NCBI RefSeq assembly: GCF_003850565.1
Contig: NZ_CP027706.1
Span: 372,001 to 436,000, forward strand
Direction: 5' to 3'
Origin: Pseudomonas sessilinigenes
GTDB taxonomy: Bacteria > Pseudomonadota > Gammaproteobacteria > Pseudomonadales > Pseudomonadaceae
DNA: 64,000 nt
A model generated the notes under the pieces. The model did no database searches. It saw only the letters and a program-made list of their open reading frames with translations, and was not told the DNA's origin. Shown here piece by piece: positions 24,798 to 33,001 of the stretch; position 1 is the first letter of the stretch, and each line of letters opens with the position of its first letter. The translations under genes were made by a program, and so were the position numbers.

Positions 24798-26189
24798 ATG
24801 AGCGGTACGCAACTCTCCAATGACCTCGAACAGGGGCTCAAACCACGGCATGTGACGATGCTGTCGATCGCTGGCGTCATCGGTGCCGGTCTCTTCGTCG
24901 GTTCCGGCCATGCCATTGCCGAGGCCGGTCCGGCCGTACTCCTGGCCTATGCCGCCGCCGGTACCCTGGTGGTACTGGTCATGCGCATGCTGGCGGAAAT
25001 GGCGGTTGCCTCGCCGGACACGGGTTCGTTCTCGACCTATGCCGACCGTGCCATCGGGCACTGGGCCGGTTTCACCATCGGTTGGCTGTACTGGTGGTTC
25101 TGGGTGTTGGTGATCCCATTGGAAGCCAATGCCGCCGCCACCATCCTGCATGCTTGGTTCCCTGGTGTGGCGATCTGGGTGTTTACCCTGGTGATCACCC
25201 TGCTGCTGACTGCCACCAACCTGTTCAGCGTGAAGAACTACGGTGAGTTCGAGTTCTGGTTCGCCCTGATCAAGGTGGTGGCCATCATCGGTTTCGTGAT
25301 CCTGGGCCTGGCGGCCATCTGTGGCCTGTTGCCCAATAGCCAGGTCAGTGGCGTCGCGCATCTGGTCGACACCCAGGGCTTCATGCCCAACGGTCTGGGC
25401 GCGGTGCTGGCGGCAATGCTGACCACCATGTTCTCGTTCATGGGGACCGAGATCGTCACCATCGCCGCGGCCGAGTCCCACAACCCGGGCAAGCAGATCA
25501 CCAAGGCCACCAATTCGGTGATCTGGCGGATCGGCCTGTTCTACCTGGTGTCGATCTTTATCGTCGTGGCCCTGGTGCCATGGAACGACCCAAGCCTGGC
25601 CCAGGTCGGTTCCTACCAGACTGTGCTGGAGCGCATGGGGATTCCCAATGCCAAGCTGATCGTCGACCTGGTGGTGCTGGTGGCTGTGACCAGTTGCCTG
25701 AACTCGGCGCTCTACACGGCCTCGCGCATGCTCTTCTCCCTGGGCAAGCGTGGTGATGCGCCGGCTGCCGCCAAGCGCACCAATGCCAGCGGTACGCCTT
25801 ATTGGGCGGTGATCCTGTCCACTGCCGCGGCCTTTCTTGCGGTATTCGCCAACTATGTAGCCCCGGCTGCGGTGTTCGAGTTCCTGCTGGCCAGTTCCGG
25901 TGCCATTGCTCTGCTGGTGTACCTGGTGATCGCGGTATCGCAATTGCGCATGCGCCAAAAACGCATGGCCGCCGGCGAGAAAATTGCCTTTCGCATGTGG
26001 CTGTTTCCCGGCCTGACCTATGCGGTGATCGTATTCATTGTGGCGATCCTGGGCATCATGCTGTGCCAGCCGGAGCACCAGACCGAGATCCTCGCCACCG
26101 GCTTGCTGAGCATCATCGTGGTGGTTGCCGGACTTCTGGTGGCGCGTCGACGCAAGCTGGAGCGCAACGGTGCCCTGGCCTTGAGTTGA
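24798..26189 (+). CDS. gabP: GABA permease
   Basis: A 463-residue, 12-helix APC-family symporter. Almost the whole length follows E. coli GabP: GLKSRHVTMLSIAGVIGA-type start (here GLKPRHVTMLSIAGVIGAGL), then SPDTGSFSTYADRAIGHWAG, FWVLVIPLEANAAATILHAW, SVKNYGEFEFWFALIKVVAI and MFSFMGTEIVTIAAAES. It imports 4-aminobutyrate across the inner membrane. The ATG at 24798 (MSGTQLSND) has AAGG at suitable distance; a GTG 9 bp upstream is in frame but worse placed. It is followed by a good terminator and is monocistronic. Confidence 0.93.
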   Translation: MSGTQLSNDLEQGLKPRHVTMLSIAGVIGAGLFVGSGHAIAEAGPAVLLAYAAAGTLVVLVMRMLAEMAVASPDTGSFSTYADRAIGHWAGFTIGWLYWWFWVLVIPLEANAAATILHAWFPGVAIWVFTLVITLLLTATNLFSVKNYGEFEFWFALIKVVAIIGFVILGLAAICGLLPNSQVSGVAHLVDTQGFMPNGLGAVLAAMLTTMFSFMGTEIVTIAAAESHNPGKQITKATNSVIWRIGLFYLVSIFIVVALVPWNDPSLAQVGSYQTVLERMGIPNAKLIVDLVVLVAVTSCLNSALYTASRMLFSLGKRGDAPAAAKRTNASGTPYWAVILSTAAAFLAVFANYVAPAAVFEFLLASSGAIALLVYLVIAVSQLRMRQKRMAAGEKIAFRMWLFPGLTYAVIVFIVAILGIMLCQPEHQTEILATGLLSIIVVVAGLLVARRRKLERNGALALS

Positions 26190-26570
26190 CAGGTTGAACG
26201 CTTGAGAGCAGGAAAAGGCCGCTGCCAGCATTGACAGCGGCCTTTTTTATTGGATTTGAGACTTGTTACATGGCGTTTCGTGGACAGCATGCAGGCGAAA
26301 TAGTAGCCTGCGCGCTCTTCGATAAGAGCTCTTGCGTGCCAGCGTGAGAGGAGCTATGGAATAGCGCTGTAGTACAAGGGATTGAACGCTTGTCGGAACT
26401 TCGGATCCGTTGCCACCTACCTTGCACCTGCTTCGCCTTTCCTGCTCCTGACTTGTCTGCGCCTGTCTTTGGCGTGGCCGATGGTCCCATCTCGAAGAAC
26501 TGAGCATTCAGGTTCCAATGGTGATCGCCCGGTCATTGGTTCCTCAATATGGGGCGGCAAGGAGACGCGC
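26190..26570. other. Intergenic region after gabP
   Basis: 381 bp between gabP and the small membrane protein gene. It contains the gabP terminator (26214-26248). The rest presumably carries the promoter of the next gene; I see no convincing elements or coding sequence. Confidence 0.55.
26214..26248 (+). terminator. Rho-independent terminator of gabP
   Basis: AAAGGCCGCTG / CAGCGGCCTTT stem, loop CCAGCATTGA, then six T in the plus direction; a textbook terminator 24 bp after the gabP stop. Confidence 0.9.
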
Positions 26571-26891
26571 ATGGCGTTCACTAAAATCATCTTCAAAAAC
26601 CCGAACACCGGAGCCATCAAGGAAGCACCAGTTGGTTTTTCCTGGACCGTGTTCTTCTTCGGCTTTATCCCGGCTCTGTTCCGCGCCGACTGGAAATGGG
26701 CAGCCATCATGTTCCTGCTGTCCATGTTCACCTTTGGCCTGAGCAACCTGGTGTTCATGTTCATCTACAACAAGCTGTTCGTCCGTGACCTGATCGGTGC
26801 CGGCTTTAAGGCCCAGTCCATTGCCAGCGGCGACCTGAACTTCGCCAGCTCGCGCATCGGCATGGAAATCCCGCGGCTGGAAGCGGCCTGA
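26571..26891 (+). CDS. Small inner-membrane protein, HrgC-like
   Basis: A 106-residue protein with a short N-terminal segment (MAFTKIIFKNPNTGAIKEAP), two hydrophobic helices (SWTVFFFGFIPALF and AAIMFLLSMFTFGLSNLVFM) and a charged C-terminal tail. It resembles proteins annotated HrgC-like in Pseudomonas, whose function is unknown. The ATG at 26571 has AAGGAG 7 bp upstream; longer upstream readings lack a ribosome site. It is monocistronic with its own terminator. Confidence 0.75.
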   Translation: MAFTKIIFKNPNTGAIKEAPVGFSWTVFFFGFIPALFRADWKWAAIMFLLSMFTFGLSNLVFMFIYNKLFVRDLIGAGFKAQSIASGDLNFASSRIGMEIPRLEAA

Positions 26892-26920
26892 GTATCGGGC
26901 AGCTCTCGTAGCTGAAATGC

Positions 26921-26953
26921 AAAAGGGCGCATCCACTGGATGCGCCCTTTTTT
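26921..26953 (+). terminator. Rho-independent terminator after the HrgC-like gene
   Basis: AAAGGGCGCATCC / GGATGCGCCCTTT with an ACT loop and trailing T-run. The A-run on the left makes it usable from both directions, serving the convergent gene ending at 26972 as well. Confidence 0.9.
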
Positions 26954-26971
26954 CATGCCTGTCGGCAGCCC

Positions 26972-27382
26972 TCAGCCTTTGTCGCTGAACAGTGCCTGGG
27001 AAGCGGCGACATAGTCGGCCTGGAAGGATTCGGATTCGATCCAGGCCAGCGCCGTGGCTTCGTCGGCCTCGGTGGACCAGTTCCGGTATTCGATCAGTGC
27101 CGCGAGGATGAAGTCGGTGGCGCCTTCTTCGCCTTCCTGTTCGTACACCAACTCCAGCAGCGGGTCCGCCAGGAACGTCGCGCACATGGCTTGCTGGCTG
27201 GTTTTCTCGGCTTCGCGCATTTTCACGAACAGCTCGGTCAGGTCCACCGACTCGAAATCGATGCGGCTGTCGTTGGGGTCCAGGTCCAGCTCCGAGGTCG
27301 GTGCAGTACGCTTGGTACGGTTTTGCTTGGCCTTGGTTTTCGCCCGCTGGGCCCTTTTCTGTTGCTTGTTCGCAGATGCCAT
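26972..27382 (-). CDS. Conserved hypothetical protein with basic N-terminus
   Basis: A 136-residue soluble protein. The first ~30 residues are strongly basic and probably disordered (SANKQQKRAQRAKTKAKQNR), followed by an acidic helical domain (LDLDPNDSRIDFESVDLTEL...). I do not recognise a family beyond a Pseudomonas conserved hypothetical. The start MASANK at 27382 is chosen because AAGG lies upstream; MRYTF at 27418 is the alternative. The basic tail could bind nucleic acid, but that is a guess. Confidence 0.7.
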   Translation of the reverse strand: MASANKQQKRAQRAKTKAKQNRTKRTAPTSELDLDPNDSRIDFESVDLTELFVKMREAEKTSQQAMCATFLADPLLELVYEQEGEEGATDFILAALIEYRNWSTEADEATALAWIESESFQADYVAASQALFSDKG

Positions 27383-27516
27383 GGGCGTCTTACCTTGTTG
27401 CCTGAAGGTGTATCGCATGGGGCGCCGCAGGGTGGCGCCCGGTCAGGCGGGCAAGGATGCCAGTAAATCGAGGGCGGGGCACCTGCCATCGGCCGGGAGG
27501 TGGCGTCCTGGGCCGC

Positions 27517-28491
27517 TCAGGGGCGAGGGACGATGCGCCCAGGGCTGCGGCTGTCCAGCTCGCCGTGGCGCAGCCAGCCCAGCATGATCGGCCAGAGCCG
27601 GGTTTCGAAACGGCTGTGGAAGAACGCGAAGTGGCCGACCTCGGTTTCGCCGATGTCTTGTGGGGAAATGCGCAGGTGAGTGCATGGGCTGTTGTGGAAA
27701 TAGCCCAGCAAGCGCTCGATGGCGGCCACGGTGCCGAACGGGTCGTCGCTGAGGCTGATGGCCAGGATCGGTGCCGTGACGTGGGCGAAGGGCTGGCCAT
27801 TGCGCTCGGCGGCGATCCTGCGGCCGCTGGGACGTCCCTCGTAACGAGGGTGGGGAGTGCTCCAGTCGCTGACCACCCCCGCCGGCGTATCCTCCATCCA
27901 GCCCAGGCGTTTGCCGGGGAAGTAACCGTAGAGGCGTGTCAGCAGGGGCATTGCCAGGTGCCATTTGCCCAGCATGCGCCAGCGCACTTGTGGGGCGTAA
28001 TCGCGCCAGTAGGCGAATTGCGCCCCCATGGTGGCTATGCGGCGGATTTGTCCAGCCGACTCGCCAAGGCCTGCCGCGCAGCCGCCGAAGCTGTGGCCCA
28101 CAATGTCGATCGGTTGCCCGGGAAACTCTCTCTGGGCGCGTTTGAGCATGGCCTCGAAGTCCAGGGTGCCCCAATCCGACCAGGAGGCCTTGAAGCCCTT
28201 GAGGGCCGCTGGGCGGGACTCACCGATGCCGCGGTAGTCATAGGTCATGACGTCGAAGCCGTGGGCGAACAGGTAGTCGGCGAAGCGGAAGTAATAACGG
28301 CAGCGCACCGAGGTGGCGGCGCTGATGATCACTACCGGGCGCTGCGGATCAGGCTGGGCGTGGCGCCAGGCAAAGCCACCAATCAGGAAACCGTCTGCGG
28401 CAGGTTCGTTGAAACTCTCGCTGGGGCCGCTGGCAGGTTCGACCTTGGCGGGGTCCGAGACGGGCTGTTCGGGGGGTGACAGCAGGGACAT
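27517..28491 (-). CDS. Alpha/beta-hydrolase family protein
   Basis: A 324-residue protein with the alpha/beta-hydrolase core: IISAATSVRCRYYFRFADYL, YDYRGIGESRP and the nucleophile elbow GHSFGG (Ser about residue 135). A late His lies in EVGHFAFF. It lacks a signal peptide and has a Pro-rich, Ser/Glu-rich first ~30 residues. This type is often annotated as a serine aminopeptidase S33-like or esterase enzyme. The substrate is unknown. Its gene precedes, on the minus strand, the 136-residue hypothetical gene and follows a small membrane-protein gene. Confidence 0.85.
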   Translation of the reverse strand: MSLLSPPEQPVSDPAKVEPASGPSESFNEPAADGFLIGGFAWRHAQPDPQRPVVIISAATSVRCRYYFRFADYLFAHGFDVMTYDYRGIGESRPAALKGFKASWSDWGTLDFEAMLKRAQREFPGQPIDIVGHSFGGCAAGLGESAGQIRRIATMGAQFAYWRDYAPQVRWRMLGKWHLAMPLLTRLYGYFPGKRLGWMEDTPAGVVSDWSTPHPRYEGRPSGRRIAAERNGQPFAHVTAPILAISLSDDPFGTVAAIERLLGYFHNSPCTHLRISPQDIGETEVGHFAFFHSRFETRLWPIMLGWLRHGELDSRSPGRIVPRP

Positions 28492-28531
28492 GGGAGGTTG
28501 TTCCTGGATGGCCGGAGTGAGGGGTTCAGGT

Positions 28532-28861
28532 TCAGCGGCGGCGTTTGTCGGTGCTCATTAATAACCGGCCAATCCACAGCGCGGCAACTGCCAGTGCGCC
28601 CAGTAGCAGAGTGGTGGTGCCCTGCCAGAGCAGTTCGGCGTAGAACTGGGTGGGCTGTAGCTCCAGGCTATAGGCGAGCTTCGGGCCGGCGCGGTTGCTG
28701 GTGACAATCACGCCCTGGCGCACCGCGCTCCCCAGGGTCCAGCCCAGCAGTGCAGTGAGTGCCAACAGCACGCTACCGATCAGCAGGAATACCCAGGCCC
28801 CCCTGCCAGTCTTGCCGGGCTTGGGGTGGGGCAGGGGGATTCGGGTTCTCTTCTGGTTCAC
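28532..28861 (-). CDS. Small inner-membrane protein, unknown function
   Basis: A 109-residue protein: basic Pro-rich N-terminus (MNQKRTRIPLPHPKPGKTGR), helix one AWVFLLIGSVLLALTALLGW, a ~40-residue external loop and helix two TTTLLLGALAVAALWIGRLL, ending in basic residues. The charge pattern suggests both ends are cytoplasmic. It is 40 bp upstream of the alpha/beta-hydrolase gene on the same strand. Family not recognised. Confidence 0.65.
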   Translation of the reverse strand: MNQKRTRIPLPHPKPGKTGRGAWVFLLIGSVLLALTALLGWTLGSAVRQGVIVTSNRAGPKLAYSLELQPTQFYAELLWQGTTTLLLGALAVAALWIGRLLMSTDKRRR

Positions 28862-28981
28862 GCGAGCAGTTCCTTGGCGGTCGGATGGGCGCGAGCCGCA
28901 ACTTTACTCCCATGCGCCGCCATGGGAATAATCCGGGCCGGCCAAGGCCGGGTATCCCTAGACGTCAATGGAGCCTTGAGC

Positions 28982-29302
28982 ATGGAAGTGAAGCACCAGA
29001 TGAGCCCGGAACAATGCCAGGGCATGGACGATATCCGTCGGGAAATCGACACCCTGGATCGGGCGGTCATTGCGTTGCTGGGCGCGCGTTTCAAGTACGT
29101 GCTGGCCGCGTCGAAGTTCAAGACTTCGGCGGCCACCGTACGGGCCGAGGAGCGCTTCAAGGCGATGCTCGCCACCCGCCGCGAATGGGCCGAGGCCGAA
29201 GGCCTGAGCGCGGACGCGATCGAGAAGCTGTACAGCGACTTGGTGCAGCATTTCATTGCCGAGGAGATGAAGCATTGGCAGGCGGCGCAGGCGCCTGCTT
29301 GA
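28982..29302 (+). CDS. AroQ-fold chorismate mutase / isochorismate-pyruvate lyase-like (PchB-like)
   Basis: A 106-residue protein of the all-helical AroQ alpha class. DIRREIDTLDRAVIALLGAR, then FKYVLAASKFKTSAATVRAEER, and EKLYSDLVQHFIAEEMKHW align by eye with P. aeruginosa PchB (DIREAIDRIDLDIVQALGRR...; YVKAASRFKASEAAIPAPER). PchB makes salicylate from isochorismate and has weak chorismate mutase activity. No pchA or siderophore genes are near, so salicylate production is not implied. It could be a stand-alone chorismate mutase. The ATG at 28982 has GGAG 8 bp upstream. Confidence 0.82.
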   Translation: MEVKHQMSPEQCQGMDDIRREIDTLDRAVIALLGARFKYVLAASKFKTSAATVRAEERFKAMLATRREWAEAEGLSADAIEKLYSDLVQHFIAEEMKHWQAAQAPA

Positions 29303-29417
29303 GATGGTAGGTCAGTGCCCGGTGTTGAGTGGGTTGTGCTGCGCCCAGACGCGCGCTTGATCTGTATCGGTGCGGGTATGCTGGCGGCTTTTTCTTGATC
29401 GATCAGGAACGACAACG

Positions 29418-29999
29418 ATGCAATTTCGCTCATGGACAGGGCTGGCGCTGGCGGCGCTATTGATGGTGACCGGGCAGGCGCAGGCCAGCGAGCCCTCCTC
29501 GGTGTACTTGCGTTGCACCATGACTCCCGAGCAATACGCCAATGCCATGGCGGCGGCGCCACGCCCGGCGATCTCCTATGGCGATTGGCAGAAGTGGTTC
29601 GACAGCAAGGACATGTACGGCTCGGCGCGGGTCGATGCCCAGTGGTTGCAGGATTCCGGTGCGCGCAGCCTGCAGGAGGTGGTGCAGATCTGGGCGGGGC
29701 AGGGTAGCGCTTCGCACTATGATCCGCGCACCGGCCGCTGGCAGTTCGCCTTGCTGGAGTTCACCGACAACTACGGCGAGATGATCCAGCTGCTGGCGCC
29801 CTTGCGTGGCGTCGCCGCCTTCTGCCAGCCCGACTCCGACAGCTTCCTGTTCATCTACTCCTACATCTGGGGCGATGGCGACAACGCCTACCTGGCCCTG
29901 GACCAGGGGCGCAGCCGGTTCGCCGGCGGACCGACCCCGGCGCAGCGGGCCGAGGCCGATGCCGCGCTCGAGGGATTGATGGCGTCTGGGGCGGACTGA
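29418..29999 (+). CDS. Exported protein of unknown function
   Basis: A 193-residue protein with a Sec signal peptide (MQFRSWTGLALAALLMVTGQ then AQASE, cleavage after QAQA). The mature domain has two conserved-looking Cys (YLRCTMTPEQ and AFCQPDSDS) that may form a disulfide, and several aromatic-rich segments (YGDWQKWFDSKDMYG, FLFIYSYIWGDGDNAY). Family not recognised. The ATG at 29418 has AGGA upstream; the earlier in-frame start is rejected because the signal peptide begins here. Confidence 0.7.
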   Translation: MQFRSWTGLALAALLMVTGQAQASEPSSVYLRCTMTPEQYANAMAAAPRPAISYGDWQKWFDSKDMYGSARVDAQWLQDSGARSLQEVVQIWAGQGSASHYDPRTGRWQFALLEFTDNYGEMIQLLAPLRGVAAFCQPDSDSFLFIYSYIWGDGDNAYLALDQGRSRFAGGPTPAQRAEADAALEGLMASGAD

Positions 30000-30231
30000 G
30001 TCGGCCTTAGGCGCCTTTGCTCAAGCCATGGTGCCGAATCGGTCTAAAACCGCCGATCTCGGGGCGTACACTGACATTTGGGAGCTTGAGGCGGGCCGGC
30101 TGTGCAAGGCCGCCGTGGCTTGGCCATTCGAGATGCAATAGGGGAGGCCCGGGCGCTACCGATCCTGGGGCTGGAGGCTTGATGGTGGCGTCCCATTGCA
30201 GTGGTTCGAAACGAACCCGGGAGTGGTCATC

Positions 30232-30687
30232 ATGAAATGCTCTTCCATCAGTGTCATGTCGGCGCTAGCCGTGGTGCTGCTTGCGTTGGCATCGCCCAGC
30301 GCACTGGGCGCCGTCGCCAGCAGCGAGCCGATCGATCCGGCCGGCGTCCAGCTGGTGCCGCAACAGCAGAACGGTATCGCCTATCTCAGTGGCGGGATCG
30401 GCCTGGACGAGTCGCGGGCCATCCAGCAGGTCAGGGGCTACAACCTGCACCTGACGTTTTCCGTCGGCCCGCAGAACCAGTACACCTCGGATGTGGACGT
30501 GGCGATCGAGAATGCCCAGGGGCATTCCCTGCTGAACCTGGCCGGGGTAGGGCCGATCGTCTATGTGCAACTGCCCCCCGGCAAGTTCCAGGTCGTCACT
30601 ACCCGCAAGGGCCTCGAACGGCGTAGCACGATCGATGTCGCCGCTAGCGCCCGGCGCGATCTCAACGTCCATTGGGATAGCTTTTGA
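30232..30687 (+). CDS. Exported protein of unknown function (carboxypeptidase-regulatory-like fold)
   Basis: A 151-residue protein with a signal peptide (MKCSSISVMSALAVVLLALA, cleaved around SALGA). The mature part reads as a beta-sandwich: GIAYLSGGIGLDESRAIQQV, YNLHLTFSVGPQNQYTSDVD, then LPPGKFQVVTTRKG, a pattern typical of carboxypeptidase-regulatory-like domains that bind or scaffold in the periplasm. It is preceded by a 232-bp gap. Function unknown. Confidence 0.7.
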   Translation: MKCSSISVMSALAVVLLALASPSALGAVASSEPIDPAGVQLVPQQQNGIAYLSGGIGLDESRAIQQVRGYNLHLTFSVGPQNQYTSDVDVAIENAQGHSLLNLAGVGPIVYVQLPPGKFQVVTTRKGLERRSTIDVAASARRDLNVHWDSF

Positions 30688-30773
30688 GCGCGGCCCTGGG
30701 GGCTTGAACCTGACGTAGCGTGAGGATTTATGCTGTCTTCAATCATTGCTCGGCATGGATAGGCAGGTGAGGA

Positions 30774-31793
30774 ATGTTGAAGATCGGTGAACTGGCTCTC
30801 AGGGCTGGCGTTACAGTGCGCACCTTGCATCATTACGATGGGCTGGGACTGCTTTCTCCATCCGCACGCTCCAATGGCGGTAGTCGGCTGTATTCACCAG
30901 CCGACGCCGCTCGTTTGGGGCGTATCCAGTTGCTCAAGCAGGGCGGGCATTCGCTGGACCAGATCAAGCAGATGCTGCAAGCGGACAGCCTGTCTCCCGC
31001 AGAGCTCATTTCCCGGCAACTCGAATCCCTGGCTGTGCAGCAACGCCAGATCGAGAAGCTGCGCGTGCGCCTGCTGAGGCTGAACCAGACGGTGTGCAAA
31101 GGTGCTGTGCTCCTCGGCGTCGACTGGATCGACAGGCTGGAGATGCTGGTGCTGCAAGAGGAGGTCTTGTCCGAGAGCGAGATCGCTGCCTTGCTGGCTG
31201 TAGAGGAGCGGCTGGACGATCTTGAGCGGGACTGGGAAGTGCTGGTGGCCGATGTCCAGTCAGCCATGGCGGCGCAGATGCCAGATCACTGTGCGCATGC
31301 GCAGGCACTGGCATGGCGCTGGATGCGCCTGGTGCACTTGACCGTCGCAGAGGATACCGGGCTGGCCTTCAAGCTGACGGCGCTCCAGCGCAACTCCCGG
31401 CGAGCGCAGCAACTCAATGGCATTCATGACGCCATGCTGGATTGGGTCATGACGGCATTCACACATGCTCGAGTAGCGCTATTGGGCAACTACCTGACCC
31501 CCACCGAGCAGAGAGACCTGACCCGGCGCCAACTCGAGCATCTCTGGCAGTGGCAGCCCTTGATCGCGCTGGCCCGCGAGCATCAGCGCAACGGCCTCGA
31601 AGCCGCATCCCCTGGCATGCAGGAACTGGCTCGACAGTGGTGGGGGTTGTTTCGGGCCTCCCATTACGGTGACGACCCGGAGCTTGAGCGCAAGGTGCGC
31701 CATGCCTATGAGCAAGAACCTGGCCTGAGTCGATACACGGGCCTGGACGACTCGCTGTCGCAATTCATCCGCCGCGCTCTGGCGCTGATCTAA
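30774..31793 (+). CDS. MerR-family regulator with TipAS-like C-terminal domain
   Basis: A 339-residue regulator. The MerR winged HTH spans residues ~1-70 (LKIGELALRAGVTVRTLHHY, then LSPSARSNGGSRLYS), then a dimerisation helix (LESLAVQQRQIEKLRVRLLR) and a long C-terminal helical domain that resembles TipAS drug-sensing domains. MerR/TipA proteins usually activate efflux or resistance genes by twisting the promoter. It is followed 34 bp later by the P-loop protein gene, probably in one transcript, although that partner is not a usual MerR target. Confidence 0.87.
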   Translation: MLKIGELALRAGVTVRTLHHYDGLGLLSPSARSNGGSRLYSPADAARLGRIQLLKQGGHSLDQIKQMLQADSLSPAELISRQLESLAVQQRQIEKLRVRLLRLNQTVCKGAVLLGVDWIDRLEMLVLQEEVLSESEIAALLAVEERLDDLERDWEVLVADVQSAMAAQMPDHCAHAQALAWRWMRLVHLTVAEDTGLAFKLTALQRNSRRAQQLNGIHDAMLDWVMTAFTHARVALLGNYLTPTEQRDLTRRQLEHLWQWQPLIALAREHQRNGLEAASPGMQELARQWWGLFRASHYGDDPELERKVRHAYEQEPGLSRYTGLDDSLSQFIRRALALI

Positions 31794-31827
31794 ATCGTGT
31801 TGCCGAACTTTCAATAGGGAATTGATC

Positions 31828-32352
31828 ATGGAACACAATGCTGTCCACCTGGTTTGCGGGCCCGTGGGAGCGGGCAAGTCCACTTATGCCCATGAACTCT
31901 CGAGCGGCGGTAGCGCCGTGGTTTTCTCGATGGATGCGTGGATGGCCAAGTTGTTTGCGCCGGACATTGCGCCGGGCACCACTGTCCAGGCAATGAACCC
32001 TGCCTGGTTCGCCGAGCGAGTGGATCGTTGCGAGGCAGTCATCTACTCGATGGCTGGCGAGGTGTTGCGCTGCGGCGGTTCCGTCATCCTCGACCTGGGC
32101 TTTCTTCGCCGCCAGCGACGCGATACGGCTTATGCCTTTGCTGCTCGGCATGCCAGCCCGGCCGTACTTCACTACGTCACCGCGGAGCCGGAAGTGCGGC
32201 GCAGTCGAGTGGCACGCCGCAATGAACAGCGGGGGCAAACCTACGTCATGGAGATCACTCCGCCGATGTTCGATTTTGCTGAAAGCGTGTTCGAGGCTCC
32301 GGAGGCGGAGGAGCTGGCCAGCGCGCGGGTGGTATTCACCGATCGTGAATAG
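31828..32352 (+). CDS. P-loop kinase-like ATPase (AAA_33 / zeta-toxin-like)
   Basis: A 174-residue protein with Walker A GPVGAGKST (about residues 11-19), a conserved Asp in FSMDAWMAKLF (phosphoacceptor-binding position in this class) and a late Arg-rich lid (EVRRSRVARRNEQRG). This architecture is seen in small-molecule kinases of the AAA_33 group, including chloramphenicol or aminoglycoside kinases, and in zeta toxins. No antitoxin gene is visible. The ATG at 31828 follows AGGGA; a TTG two codons upstream is in frame. It is likely co-transcribed with the MerR gene. Confidence 0.75.
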   Translation: MEHNAVHLVCGPVGAGKSTYAHELSSGGSAVVFSMDAWMAKLFAPDIAPGTTVQAMNPAWFAERVDRCEAVIYSMAGEVLRCGGSVILDLGFLRRQRRDTAYAFAARHASPAVLHYVTAEPEVRRSRVARRNEQRGQTYVMEITPPMFDFAESVFEAPEAEELASARVVFTDRE

Positions 32353-32477
32353 GTGCCAGGTGCGGCGCGCCACTCAAGCACTCTGCTTGCGCGCTGCCTG
32401 ATGCTGGCAGTGGGGCGTATCGCGGCCTTGCTGGGAGCGGGGCTCCAGGCCGAATCGGCTGGCAAACCGTAGAAAGC

Positions 32478-32503
32478 AAAAAGCCCGCAATAGGCGGGCT
32501 TTC
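32478..32503 (-). terminator. Terminator downstream of tRNA-Phe
   Basis: On the minus strand AAAGCCCGCC / GGCGGGCTTT-type stem with a short loop ends in a T-run. It is 44 bp beyond the tRNA 3' end. Confidence 0.85.
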
Positions 32504-32546
32504 TGTGTGTCTTCAGGTGTGCTTGACACCACCTGAAAACTGAAGG

Positions 32547-32622
32547 TGGTGCCCAGAGACGGAATCGAACCGCCGACACGGGGATTTTCAATCCCCTGCT
32601 CTACCGACTGAGCTATCTGGGC
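32547..32622 (-). tRNA. tRNA-Phe (GAA)
   Basis: A 76-nt cloverleaf reads GCCCAGATAGCTCAGTCGGT... on the minus strand. It has a 7-bp acceptor stem GCCCAGA/TCTGGGC, a GGGGA/TCCCC anticodon stem with anticodon GAA, a T-arm GGTTCGATTCC and an encoded CCA tail. It is monocistronic, with a strong promoter and its own terminator. Folded by eye. Confidence 0.97.
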
Positions 32623-32632
32623 AACGGGGCGC

Positions 32633-32661
32633 ATTAAACGGGTTTTTCAGGGGGGCGTCAA
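32633..32661 (-). promoter_or_regulatory. Sigma-70 promoter of tRNA-Phe
   Basis: On the minus strand TTGACG (plus 32656-32661), 17-bp spacer, TTTAAT (32633-32638), then a GC-rich discriminator (GCGCCCC) before the tRNA. This is typical of strong, stringently controlled stable-RNA promoters. Confidence 0.85.
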
Positions 32662-32728
32662 GCAAGTTTTGAAAAAAAGTTTAATTATTACCGCCGCTTA
32701 CGATCCGCCCCCCGGATTTGCAGCGGTT

Positions 32729-33001
32729 TTACTCCGCTGGCGGCACGTAACCTTCGGCCTTGGCGTATTCCTCACCGGAGAAGTACTTGTCCATTTCCGC
32801 CTGGATGAACTTGCGATCCTCGGCGTTCATCATGTTCAGGCGCTTTTCGTTGATCAGCAGGGTCTGGTGTTTCTGCCAGTCGCCCCAGGCCTTGGCCGAG
32901 ACATGCTCGTAGATATCCTGGCCCTTGGCGCCCGGGTACGGAGGACGTTCCAGGCCTGGCAGTTCTTCTTGGTACTTGCGGCACATTACGGTGCGGGTCA
33001 T
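32729..33001 (-). CDS. yggX: Fe(2+)-trafficking / oxidative damage protection protein YggX
   Basis: A 90-residue protein with the family's diagnostic start [20 protein letters not shown] (Cys7) and [20 protein letters not shown]. YggX protects Fe-S clusters and limits iron-driven damage in the cytoplasm. Its ATG overlaps the mutY stop by 4 bp. The asmA-mutY-yggX order is conserved in Pseudomonas, and mutY-yggX pairing is widespread in gammaproteobacteria. Confidence 0.95.
   Translation of the reverse strand: MTRTVMCRKYQEELPGLERPPYPGAKGQDIYEHVSAKAWGDWQKHQTLLINEKRLNMMNAEDRKFIQAEMDKYFSGEEYAKAEGYVPPAE

Noticed and set aside
31828..32352. Zeta-type toxin of a toxin-antitoxin system
   Set aside because: Only the kinase-like fold is supported. 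No small antitoxin gene overlaps or adjoins it, and the neighbour is a MerR regulator.
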